Part shown: one piece after another, positions 43,765-52,359 of the stretch
Position numbering within the stretch: position 1 is the first letter of the stretch
Layout: every line of letters starts with the position of its first letter
NCBI RefSeq assembly: GCF_000421965.1
Contig: NZ_ATAY01000063.1
Location: forward strand, 264,068-328,067
Origin: Ruminiclostridium papyrosolvens C7
Lineage (GTDB): Bacteria > Bacillota > Clostridia > Acetivibrionales > DSM-1351
Direction: 5' to 3'
Length of the DNA stretch: 64,000 nucleotides
Notes under the pieces: model-generated
The model's database searches: none
Seen by the model: only the letters and a program-made list of their open reading frames with translations
What the model was told of the DNA's origin: nothing
Position numbers and translations under genes: made by a program

Positions 43765-44730
43765 TTACTTTCTGCTAATTTCTTCAAAAGCCGCTCTGAC
43801 TTTAGCAAATTCCGGAATTGATGGTATTGCACCTTTTTTCTCGGTACTCATTGCAGCAGCTATATTTGCCATTAGCACAATTTCTGAAAGTCTTTCTTCT
43901 GAAATCCCATCAAAATTTGCACCGTTATTTAAAAATCCTAATATAAGGGTTCCCCAAAAAGTATCTCCTGCACCTGTTGTATCCACGACGTTAGCCGGAT
44001 ACTCCGGGAAAGAACCCATGTACTTATTTGTAGCATAAACACAGCCCTGAGGGCCCATTGTTATTGCTATAAAGTCTAGATCATATTTCAGGAGTTCTTT
44101 CAAACAATCCTCAGGCAATGTTTTTCCTGTAACCATTTGTGCTTCCTCAAGAGACAGCTTTGCAATATTAGCATACTTTAGTCCTGATTTCATTGCTGAT
44201 ATTGCACTGTCAATATCCTCCCATAAAAGAGCTCTGTAATTTGGGTCAAAGGATATTATTTTTCCACATGACTTAGCATATTCAACAGCTTTTATTGTTG
44301 CGGTAAGTGAAGGCTCATGAGTCATTGATAACGTTCCAAAATGGAATACCTTACAATCCTTAATAAGTTCTAAATCAATTTCCTCTTCTGAAAGACATGT
44401 ATCAGCACCATGATTTCTATAAAAACTGAAGCTTCTGTCCCCCTTATCATCTAAGGTAACAAACGCTAAGGTTGTATTATGATTTAGGTCTGAAACAAGA
44501 TTTCGGCAATCTATTGAAAGCTCTAAAAGCTGTTTCCTTAAAAACTCTCCAAACACATCGTTTCCTACCTTGCCAATAAAAGCACACTTTACTCCAAATT
44601 TAGATAATACTGCCAATACATTGGCCGGAGCTCCTCCCGGATTCTGTTCAAAGCGTCTGACTGAATCATCGTTGGAACGAATCTGTGTAAAATCTATAAG
44701 AAGCTCCCCAAGAGCTACAACATCAATCAT
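43765..44730 (-). CDS. scrK: PfkB-family fructokinase
   Basis: This 321-residue cytosolic kinase transfers phosphate from ATP to a ketose, most likely fructose. It shows the N-terminal PfkB signature GGAPANVLAVLSKFG near 33 and the C-terminal anion-hole and base motif DTTGAGDTFWG near 249-259, with Asp256 as the catalytic base by family pattern. Close relatives are ScrK-type fructokinases. In this locus the allulose epimerase would make fructose, which this enzyme would commit to glycolysis. It is the last gene before the terminator. Ribokinase-like substrates cannot be excluded. Confidence 0.85.
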   Translation of the reverse strand: MIDVVALGELLIDFTQIRSNDDSVRRFEQNPGGAPANVLAVLSKFGVKCAFIGKVGNDVFGEFLRKQLLELSIDCRNLVSDLNHNTTLAFVTLDDKGDRSFSFYRNHGADTCLSEEEIDLELIKDCKVFHFGTLSMTHEPSLTATIKAVEYAKSCGKIISFDPNYRALLWEDIDSAISAMKSGLKYANIAKLSLEEAQMVTGKTLPEDCLKELLKYDLDFIAITMGPQGCVYATNKYMGSFPEYPANVVDTTGAGDTFWGTLILGFLNNGANFDGISEERLSEIVLMANIAAAMSTEKKGAIPSIPEFAKVRAAFEEISRK

Positions 44731-44764
44731 AATTCACCCAACTTTCAATAATTATTATAATTAT

Positions 44765-45787
44765 TTAGAATATGTCGATTAAAATCTTCATAGCTAAATC
44801 TTTAGATTCTTCAATAAATTCATATGCCTTAAGATAATCTTTAAATGCAAAATGGCGTGATATAAGTGGTGTTACTACAATTTTCTTATCAGCCATGAAT
44901 CTTATAGCATCATCAAAATCTTCTCTTTTATACATAAGAGTACCCCGCAAAGTAAGCTCTCTGTCTTGTACAAGCCCAAGATCCACCCTTGGTATATCAC
45001 CAAATACTCCCACCACCATTATAGTAGTACCTTTTCTGGCTATGGATACAGCCTGATCCATTGTAGGTTGAATACCGATACATTCAAATATTGCATCGGC
45101 ACCATCTTTACCAAAATTCTTTAAAACTGCTTCCTTTAAATCTTCCTTTGCCGTATTAACACAGAAATCTATGCCACACTCTACAGCTTTTTGAATTCTA
45201 AAATCACTTAAATCAGTTATCATAACACTTTCTGCACCCATTGCTTTTGCAGATTGAGCTGTTAGATTTCCAATAGGACCTGCGCCAAATACCAATACTT
45301 TTTTGCCTTTTACATTTCCTAATCGCCTTACCGCATGAATACCAACAGCAACAGGCTCTATTAGTGCCCCGGAGTCAAGATCCAGCTCATCGGGTATGTG
45401 CACAAGCTTTGATTGGTCTACCTGGAAGTACTCCGCTGCCATACCCTCTGTTTGAAATCCCATTACCTTAAGGTTCTCACAAATATGATAATCTCCTTCT
45501 CTGCACATTGCACACTTACCACAGAATACTTGTGGCTGAACAGTTACTTTATCCCCCGGAGCAAAATCTACAACTCCAGCACCACACTTTTCGACGACTG
45601 CTGTTACTTCATGTCCTTGAACAACCGGATATGAGGTATATGGATGTTTTCCGTGATAAACATGCATATCTGAACCACACACACCTATTCTTGCCATTTT
45701 AACTAATACTTTATTATCTTCTACCAATGGAACCTGAACGTCCTCAAATATAATTTTACCAGGTTTCGTCATTATTGCACGTAACAT
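44765..45787 (-). CDS. Zinc-dependent alcohol (polyol) dehydrogenase 1
   Basis: This 340-residue medium-chain dehydrogenase oxidises a secondary hydroxyl with NAD(P)+. Catalytic zinc ligands are the Cys of GVCGSD and the His-Glu pair of QGHE. The structural zinc is held by CGKCAMCREGDYHIC. The cofactor motif GAGPIGN is near 169. It is closest in pattern to sorbitol/threonine dehydrogenase-like enzymes. GGAGG lies seven bases before the ATG, and it is 34 bp from the kinase gene. Three such enzymes in a row suggest oxidation of several polyols or stereoisomers. Confidence 0.85.
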   Translation of the reverse strand: MLRAIMTKPGKIIFEDVQVPLVEDNKVLVKMARIGVCGSDMHVYHGKHPYTSYPVVQGHEVTAVVEKCGAGVVDFAPGDKVTVQPQVFCGKCAMCREGDYHICENLKVMGFQTEGMAAEYFQVDQSKLVHIPDELDLDSGALIEPVAVGIHAVRRLGNVKGKKVLVFGAGPIGNLTAQSAKAMGAESVMITDLSDFRIQKAVECGIDFCVNTAKEDLKEAVLKNFGKDGADAIFECIGIQPTMDQAVSIARKGTTIMVVGVFGDIPRVDLGLVQDRELTLRGTLMYKREDFDDAIRFMADKKIVVTPLISRHFAFKDYLKAYEFIEESKDLAMKILIDIF

Positions 45788-45805
45788 ATAATATCCTCCA
45801 TTAGA

Positions 45806-46816
45806 TTATATTTCAATTCCATTAGGGTAAAAAATAGTTTTAAGACCTGAATTGCCAGATACAATGTCCTCAAAAAGTTTCGGTGCATCATCCAATAAAA
45901 GCTTCTTGTCTACAAGATCCATCAAATTAATCTTACCGCTTTTTGCAAAGGCAACTGCTTTTCCAAAAGTTTTTTTCAGTGCAAAGCTTCCACAAATCTT
46001 TATTTCTCTCTTAAACACTTCATAAGGATTTATTGTTATTGCACTATTGTCAGGACATACACCAAAGAAAAGTATTGTACCCGAGTCCTTTACATATTTT
46101 ATTTCGCCCTCTATAACTCTTGGTACACCGGTACAATCAATAACAACCTCAAAGGAATTAACCAATCCAAGCTTTTCAAATTCTTTTGATGTGTAGGTGT
46201 AGTCTGCTCCGAGTTTTTTTGCTAAAGCAAGCTTATCCTCAAAGAGATCAACAACAGTAACACTTGCGGCACCATTTATTGCAGCGAGCTGAGAATGCAT
46301 AAGCCCTATTGGTCCTGCACCAAATATCAGCACAGAGGCTCCTAATGGTATACCTGCCTTTTCCTGTCCATAAACCACACACGACAACGGTTCTACCATT
46401 GAGGCCTCAGTAAAGGTTAGTCCTGAAACATCAAATACACAACGCTCAGGTACAGTTAGATACTGGGCAAAGGCACCATGTCTTGTAACGCCCACGACTT
46501 CCATATCTGAGCAGAAGTTTTGACGATTTTCCTTACAGGCATCACATGACTCACAGAAAATGTTCGGATCTGCTGCAACACGCTGCCCAACCTTGAACTT
46601 AGTAACATTTTTTCCAACGCCTGCTACTATTCCAGAAAATTCATGGCCCGGAATTCTAGGATAGCTTCCAAAATATTCACCCTTATATATGTGAACGTCA
46701 GTACCACAAACACCTGCGGCCTTAACCTCAAGCAATATCTCATCATCCGCAGGAACAGGTATTTCAGCATCTCGTACTTTACCCAAATTGGGTTTTTCAA
46801 TAAAAAAAGCTTTCAC
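45806..46816 (-). CDS. Zinc-dependent alcohol (polyol) dehydrogenase 2
   Basis: This 336-residue medium-chain dehydrogenase starts with GTG behind AGGAGG. Zinc ligands are GVCGTD and PGHE. The structural zinc loop is CESCDACKENRQNFC, and the Rossmann motif is GAGPIGL near 168. The overall pattern suits arabinitol or sorbitol dehydrogenases acting on sugar alcohols to give ketoses. It is not a recent duplicate of its neighbours, since the sequences diverge widely outside the motifs. The substrate is inferred from context only. Confidence 0.85.
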   Translation of the reverse strand: MKAFFIEKPNLGKVRDAEIPVPADDEILLEVKAAGVCGTDVHIYKGEYFGSYPRIPGHEFSGIVAGVGKNVTKFKVGQRVAADPNIFCESCDACKENRQNFCSDMEVVGVTRHGAFAQYLTVPERCVFDVSGLTFTEASMVEPLSCVVYGQEKAGIPLGASVLIFGAGPIGLMHSQLAAINGAASVTVVDLFEDKLALAKKLGADYTYTSKEFEKLGLVNSFEVVIDCTGVPRVIEGEIKYVKDSGTILFFGVCPDNSAITINPYEVFKREIKICGSFALKKTFGKAVAFAKSGKINLMDLVDKKLLLDDAPKLFEDIVSGNSGLKTIFYPNGIEI

Positions 46817-46833
46817 GATATAACCCTCCTTTT

Positions 46834-47913
46834 TTATTTAAAGGTAATTGCAACTTTAAAATCACCATATTTTCCAGAAGCGTATTCAAAGGCTGTTTCC
46901 CATTCTTCAATTGTAAAGGTCTTTGAAACAAGCCCATTTGTTTTTAAATTGCCATTTTTGATGTTTTCGATTACAAATGGGTAGCAATATGGGCTTAAGT
47001 GGGAGCCAAGTAAATCAAGCTCCTTTCTGTCACCTATAATTGACCAGTCTACTATAGTTGGTTCTCCAAATACACTGAATTCTACAAAACGTCCTAATTT
47101 CCTTATCATGTTAAGCCCTTGGATAACGCTAGATGGGTGTCCTGTGGCTTCAATATAAATATCACAGCCGTAACCTTCGGTCAGCTTCATAATTTCTTCC
47201 ACCACATTAACCTTTGATGGGTTCCAAACTATATCCGCACCAAATTCTTTTGCTTTTTCCAGACGCACATCAACCATATCAAGTACTATTAGTTTTTGAG
47301 GATTTTGCATTCTTGCATATGTGATCATACCAAGACCAAGAGTTCCTGCACCGGAGATAACTACAACATCATCATTGCGAATTTGTGCTCTGTCTACTGC
47401 ATGTTTGGAACATCCATAAGGTTCAATTAACAGAGCAGCACTAAGAGGTATTTCTTCAGGTACTTTAGAAATCACGCAGGTTTTAGGGAATCTTACATAT
47501 TCAGCCATACCTCCGTTGTTACCTTTTTGAAATCCAAAAATTGCATGGGGCTGGCACATCCAATATCTACCCGTCTTGCAGAATTTGCACTCTCCGCATG
47601 GAACAATCTGATCTGCTATAATTCTATCTCCAATATGAAAATCCTTTACATTTTCGCCTACTTCAACGACATGACCTAAAAATTCATGCCCCGGAATAAA
47701 TGGTGGTTCTACCCATGCCGGTTGGTTATCATCACCCCAATACATTGCTGCCCCATGTTGGCATTTCAGGTCACTTGCACAAACACCGCAGCCTTCTGTT
47801 TTGATGATGATATCATCCGGCCCACATTCCGGTGTAGGATAATTCGTTTCAAAACGGTAATCCCCTTTTCCATAGGCCACTAAAGCTTTCATTGTTTTTG
47901 GCACATTGCTCAT
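46834..47913 (-). CDS. Zinc-dependent alcohol dehydrogenase 3 (threitol/erythritol dehydrogenase-like)
   Basis: The protein has 359 residues from the ATG at 47913, supported by AAGGAG; an in-frame start at 47931 lacks a site. Catalytic zinc ligands are GVCASD and PGHE; the insertion between them (WGDDNQPAWVEPPF) is longer than in the two sister enzymes and recalls threitol/erythritol dehydrogenases. The structural zinc motif is CGECKFCKTGRYWMC, and the Rossmann motif GAGTLGL is near 180. It lies 17 bp before dehydrogenase 2 and 51 bp after a flavoprotein gene. Confidence 0.83.
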   Translation of the reverse strand: MSNVPKTMKALVAYGKGDYRFETNYPTPECGPDDIIIKTEGCGVCASDLKCQHGAAMYWGDDNQPAWVEPPFIPGHEFLGHVVEVGENVKDFHIGDRIIADQIVPCGECKFCKTGRYWMCQPHAIFGFQKGNNGGMAEYVRFPKTCVISKVPEEIPLSAALLIEPYGCSKHAVDRAQIRNDDVVVISGAGTLGLGMITYARMQNPQKLIVLDMVDVRLEKAKEFGADIVWNPSKVNVVEEIMKLTEGYGCDIYIEATGHPSSVIQGLNMIRKLGRFVEFSVFGEPTIVDWSIIGDRKELDLLGSHLSPYCYPFVIENIKNGNLKTNGLVSKTFTIEEWETAFEYASGKYGDFKVAITFK

Positions 47914-47964
47914 AGCGCTTCTCCTTTCCATTTATAGGAAGTTTTTCAAATCGTTTTATGTTAA

Positions 47965-49259
47965 TTAAATAATGGCCCCCTGTTCTGTCAACTTTTTCAC
48001 CAGAAGCTCAGTATCCATATTGCTCATAGAACAATGCTTCTGCACATAAATAGATGCAGCCGTACCTGCGGCCTGACCCATTGCCATACAGGTTGCCATA
48101 ACTCGAATTGAGCCAAAAGCAGAGTTATCGGCACATACGCAGCGACCGGCAGTAATCAGGTTCTCACTGTTTACAGGGACGAGTACACCATAAGGTATAT
48201 TATATTCTTGTTTTAAACTAATGCAGTCCTGTTCAATACTATCCGGCTTATGAATATCTATTACGTGAGTTCCCTTTGCAATAGTGTCCTTAAATTGCTT
48301 TGGATTGAGTACATCGTCTGCTGTCATCTTATACATTCCGATGATACGGTAGGTTTCACGTACGCCTGCCTGTGTTCCCGATTTTAGAAGCCAACAATCT
48401 TTGAAGGCGGAAAAATTCTCACGCATAATATTTATTACTTTAAACAGATTTTCTCGCAAGCTGCATTCAGTCCTTGTAAATTGTTCCGGAGAGCTTGCAT
48501 CAGTGCTTTCACGTAACAAATTAATAGTAACTATACCATCACGAAAATGCCTGCTTATCCATGGCCCGCCAAATATCGGCATCTCGCCTTTTTGGTTAAG
48601 CTCACTCAATCTTCCTCGTATTTCAGAACTGATAGGCATTTTTTCATCTACGGCATCAGCAAATAAATCTTTGAGTGCATCAGTATCCACACCACCAAGT
48701 TGAAACCATAGAGATGCAGGCTGAAGCTTGGTTTCCTTGGTAGTTTCAAATCCTGCTGCCCGAACCAGATCTGCATCACCTGTACAGTCAATGGCAGCCT
48801 TACATTCATATGCAACCCGTCCCGCTTTGTTTTGTACGATTACATGACTAACCTTTCCATCTGTGACAACACAATCCGAAAAATAAGTATGATATAGCAG
48901 CGTAACACCGCTTTCAAGGAGCAATTGCTGAGCAGCCAGTTTGAACATCTCATCGTCTATAGGAACATTTCCGCTATCAAGGGAAATATCAGCCCCATTA
49001 AGAGCACTTATCCGCTTCATAAGTTCGAATGGGATTCCATCAATAATTAACTTTTTCTTTTTCTTGAATATGCTAATAGGAGTTACAAGGGCACTTGATG
49101 CCATACCTCCTACAAATCCATAACGCTCAATCAATAATGTCTTTGCACCGTTTCTGGCTGCAGCAATTGCTGCAATAATACCAGAGGGTCCGCCTCCACA
49201 TACAATTACATCGTAGCTATCTATAACTTGTATTTTTTTTCTTTTTCAATAGTAAACAT
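47965..49259 (-). CDS. FAD_oxidored-family flavoprotein 1, frameshifted at an A8 run
   Basis: The gene should start at the ATG at 49259, which follows a perfect AGGAGG. That frame reads MFTIEKEKK and stops four codons later. A -1 shift at the run of eight A (49240-49233) restores IQVIDSYDVIVCGGGPSG, the FAD-binding Rossmann motif, and a full-length protein of about 430 residues. The codons at the shift are AAA AAA, a classic slippery site; transcript slippage, a real mutation or a sequencing error are all possible. An internal TTG start at 49134 would lack the FAD motif. The rest matches four paralogues in this locus (RNGAKTLLIERYG, CTGDADL, TAGRCVCAD, ATCMAMGQAAGTAA). Confidence 0.7.
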
Positions 49260-49317
49260 AAATCCTCCTTGCAGTGCTCAATAATTATATGGCTAAACTT
49301 ATAGCTTAAAGGACAAG

Positions 49318-50625
49318 TCAATCGAAAAGCTCAACTCCCCGTTCACTCAAAACTTTCTGCACATCCTGGAAATCAACTTCACGAGGTTCTATATCCTTTT
49401 GTGCCGCCAGTGCAGCTGCTATGCCGGCCGCCTCACCTATGGCCATACAGATTGACATAACCCGATATGAAGCATGTGCACGGTGTGTACCCGAAATACA
49501 TCTGCCGGCAAGAACTAAACCATCTAAACTTTTTGGGATCAAACTGCGCAACGGAATATCATAGGGGATTACTTCCTCCGGCACTCCTTCAGCCTGTGCA
49601 CTACCTGCCGGATTATGAATATCCACAATAAAGCTTGCCTTGTGAACAACTACATCTTCGAATCTTCGTCCTGTACGAAGATCTGAGTCTTCAAGCATAT
49701 ATTGGCCGATAAAACGGCGAGTTTCACGAACTCCCAGAGTATTTGCCGTACTCTTTACAAAACAATTCTGATATCCATCAACATACTTTCTCAGAAAATC
49801 AGTTACAGCATCAATCTGGGCACGTAAATCGATTTCTGCTCTTTCCAAATCATCGCTTAACAGCGCAGAAATACCGTTTGACTGTGTTGTGTTGATAACA
49901 CGTTCACCGGGAACTGCAGTACGAAATGAACGTACTGATGCTGCATTAGACGGTAAATGGCCTTCGTTGCAAAGTCTGGTTGTATAATCAAGGAATCTTT
50001 CACCTTTGTAAGTAACATGGTCAAGTTCACCTATACAAGTTAGTGCATCGTCCTCAACACCCTGCAAACGGAACATTAAGGTAACAGGTTGTAACAGGGA
50101 ATCCTCTTCACGTCCCATTTCATATTCAGCACCTGTAAAATACGCAACATCACCGTCACCGGAAGCGTCAATAAAGGATTTTGCCCGAATTACCTTCATA
50201 CCTGTCTTTTGAGAAATGATAATACCTGTAAGCTTTTTTCCATCAGTTATTGTATCCACAACAGGGGTCTGTAAATATATCTTAACACCTGCTTCATGCG
50301 CAAAATCTATAAGAACGCGCTTTGCTTTTTCAAAATCGTGTGTTTGTTGAGTTACACCTGTTTCGTCGCTGTCGGGAACACCCAGACGTACAATAAGCTC
50401 ATCTCGCAATGTTCCTTTTGATACACTTCCCAAGATTGGTGCAACCGCACCATTTGTCAAATTACCGCCAAGGGTACCATAACGCTCAATTAGTGCAGTT
50501 TTTGCTCCCATTCGAGCCGCTGAAACAGCTGCACAAATACCAGCAGGGCCGGAGCCGATGACAACAACATCATAATGTGCTGCTATCTCTAATGATTTCT
50601 GATATGATACTGATTCAAAACTCAT
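49318..50625 (-). CDS. FAD_oxidored-family flavoprotein 2
   Basis: This 435-residue protein has the N-terminal FAD motif VIGSGPAGICAAVSAARMG near 22-40, the second signature DASGDGDVAYFTGA near 150-163, and a C-terminal GRCISGTHRAHASYR and MAIGEAAGIAAALA. This pfam12831 family is poorly characterised; members sit in sugar and polyol loci and probably oxidise a hydroxyl group or reduce a keto-sugar. AGGAGG precedes the ATG. It is one of three tandem copies on this strand. A 275-bp structured gap separates it from the next copy. Confidence 0.8.
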   Translation of the reverse strand: MSFESVSYQKSLEIAAHYDVVVIGSGPAGICAAVSAARMGAKTALIERYGTLGGNLTNGAVAPILGSVSKGTLRDELIVRLGVPDSDETGVTQQTHDFEKAKRVLIDFAHEAGVKIYLQTPVVDTITDGKKLTGIIISQKTGMKVIRAKSFIDASGDGDVAYFTGAEYEMGREEDSLLQPVTLMFRLQGVEDDALTCIGELDHVTYKGERFLDYTTRLCNEGHLPSNAASVRSFRTAVPGERVINTTQSNGISALLSDDLERAEIDLRAQIDAVTDFLRKYVDGYQNCFVKSTANTLGVRETRRFIGQYMLEDSDLRTGRRFEDVVVHKASFIVDIHNPAGSAQAEGVPEEVIPYDIPLRSLIPKSLDGLVLAGRCISGTHRAHASYRVMSICMAIGEAAGIAAALAAQKDIEPREVDFQDVQKVLSERGVELFD

Positions 50626-50747
50626 GCCTGTATCCTCCTATGTTTATTCATCAAGAAAATTCGCTACGCTCAGTTTTTTATGTGCGTATTTATATGTAGC
50701 ACACAAATTTTCTTTTTCGTTAGGGAACCCTAGGTTCTCTTGGACGA

Positions 50748-50878
50748 GATGTTTCACATTTCTGAGCACCCTCCTGAAAGGGGGACTCCCCTTTTTTCAA
50801 TCCCCGCAGTATAGGAATTTATCCAATTGGAATTTTCTAGTGTAATGTTTCAAACTTAGTTAAATCAAGTGAAACATC
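50748..50878. repeat. 131-bp intergenic segment bounded by 10-bp inverted repeats
   Basis: GATGTTTCAC (50748-50757) and GTGAAACATC (50869-50878) are perfect inverted copies. Inside lies a GGGGGACTCCCC hairpin followed by six T on the plus strand. The neighbouring 60 bases (about 50653-50712) are framed by AGAAAATT/AATTTTCT. The whole gap has no gene. It may be a worn mobile remnant or a processing and attenuation element. Confidence 0.4.
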
Positions 50879-50900
50879 AATATTAAAAACATATAAATTC

Positions 50901-52274
50901 CTATACGCCTAAAAATGCACCTTGCTCTTTCAATGTTGTACGGAGTTCGTTTACATCAATAGAGGCCGGGAGCTTACCTTCCTTAATGGCTAATGCCGCA
51001 GCAGTTCCAGCCGCCTGACCAAATACTATACAGCAAGGTATCATACGGGTAGCTGAACCGGCTATGGCATCAGCTGAAAGAGAACGTCCTGCTACAAGGA
51101 GATTGCTTACACCCTTTGGTACCAAGCAAGTGTATGGTACACCAAAGTAAGGGCCATTTTCTAAGGTATAATATGTTCCACCCGGGTCGCTCTTATTGTG
51201 AGTATCCATATTTGTTGCCAGAACAGCGATGGAGTTTTCAGGCACACGGCAATTTATAACGTCGTCTGATGTCAGCTTGTACAGGCCTTCAATATGGCGA
51301 GTTTCACGAATTCCTATTCTGGCAGCTGTACCCATAAACTTTGCATTCTCAAAACCAACGGCGTATTTCTTCATAAAATCAAATACTTTATGAACCTGTT
51401 TCATACCGATTAATTCAGCCTTAGTCAGATCCTCGGCATTGGTTCCATCAATATCTAAAATTCGGGTTACATTTAAACGATATTCACCGGGTTCAGGACT
51501 TTCAAAGAGACACACCTCTGCACGAGGGACATCTCCCCATTCCTCCTGTTTTTCCTTGATTAACCAGCTGAACGGGCCATAGAACGGACGGATCTCCTCC
51601 TCATGCTCCTTAATATGCGCCTTCAATCTTTCTGAATCAACATTACAAACTCTGAAAAACATAGTCGCCGGCTGCATGTTGCCATCATTTATGTTACCTA
51701 GTTCATATTTTACGCCAGACCTTGCTGCTACATCTGCATCACCTGAACAGTCGATTATAATTTTTGCATGTATGACGGAAATTCCTGATTTGTTAGCAAT
51801 CACCACTCCAACAATCTTATCATCTTCTTTTAGTACATCTATAAACTGGGTGTGCAGGAGAAGTTCTGCACCGGCTTCGAGAATCATGTCTGAAGCAACC
51901 ATTTTTAAAGCCTCGTGATCAAAGGGACCTACATGGTCATGACCAATTTTATAGAATCCTGCACGAGATGTTCTGGATCTCACTTCACTGGGCTGAATAG
52001 CACCACCCATTTCAACCATGCGATTTACTATTTCTTCAAAGATACCTTTAATAATCTGCTTTTCACTCTTTGCATCGTATACAGTCATAAAAGGGCCTAC
52101 CAGACCATTAGTAGCCTGTCCTCCCACACAGCCGGAATCCTCAATTACTAACGTCTTTGCACCGTTTCTTGCTGCACATATAGCGGCGCCGATACCTGCA
52201 GGTCCTGCACCAACAACAAGAATATCTATATCACGATAAACAGGAAGTTCTTTTGTATAATTTATTTTACTCAT
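50901..52274 (-). CDS. FAD_oxidored-family flavoprotein 3
   Basis: The protein has 457 residues from the ATG at 52274, chosen for AAGGAG at the right distance. The FAD motif is VVGAGPAGIGAAICAARNG near 20-38, followed by SGCVGGQATNGLVGPFM. The second signature is DCSGDADVAARSGVKYELG, and the C-terminus has GRSLSADAIAGSATRM and FGQAAGTAAALA. It is most like the copy at 60220 on the other strand (GLVGPFMTxYD in both). It follows the binding-protein gene after an intercistronic stem-loop, so it belongs to the same operon but at a lower expected level. Confidence 0.82.
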   Translation of the reverse strand: MSKINYTKELPVYRDIDILVVGAGPAGIGAAICAARNGAKTLVIEDSGCVGGQATNGLVGPFMTVYDAKSEKQIIKGIFEEIVNRMVEMGGAIQPSEVRSRTSRAGFYKIGHDHVGPFDHEALKMVASDMILEAGAELLLHTQFIDVLKEDDKIVGVVIANKSGISVIHAKIIIDCSGDADVAARSGVKYELGNINDGNMQPATMFFRVCNVDSERLKAHIKEHEEEIRPFYGPFSWLIKEKQEEWGDVPRAEVCLFESPEPGEYRLNVTRILDIDGTNAEDLTKAELIGMKQVHKVFDFMKKYAVGFENAKFMGTAARIGIRETRHIEGLYKLTSDDVINCRVPENSIAVLATNMDTHNKSDPGGTYYTLENGPYFGVPYTCLVPKGVSNLLVAGRSLSADAIAGSATRMIPCCIVFGQAAGTAAALAIKEGKLPASIDVNELRTTLKEQGAFLGV

Positions 52275-52308
52275 GCTCTTTCTCCTTATCATATATTTCG
52301 TTATTTAG

Positions 52309-52340
52309 TTTTGTAGCAGCCCCATTGGGACTGCTACAAA
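52309..52340 (-). promoter_or_regulatory. Intercistronic stem-loop after the binding-protein gene
   Basis: TTTGTAGCAGCCCC (52310-52323) pairs with GGGACTGCTACAAA (52327-52340) with one wobble and a tight loop. There is no T tract, so it more likely protects the upstream mRNA or partly attenuates, which would keep the binding protein abundant. Confidence 0.55.
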
Positions 52341-52359
52341 TAATACACTAGCTATATAT

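Noticed and set aside
49134..49259. Internal TTG at 49134 as the true start of flavoprotein 1
   Set aside because: It would remove the whole FAD-binding Rossmann motif, and a perfect ribosome site lies before the ATG at 49259 instead.
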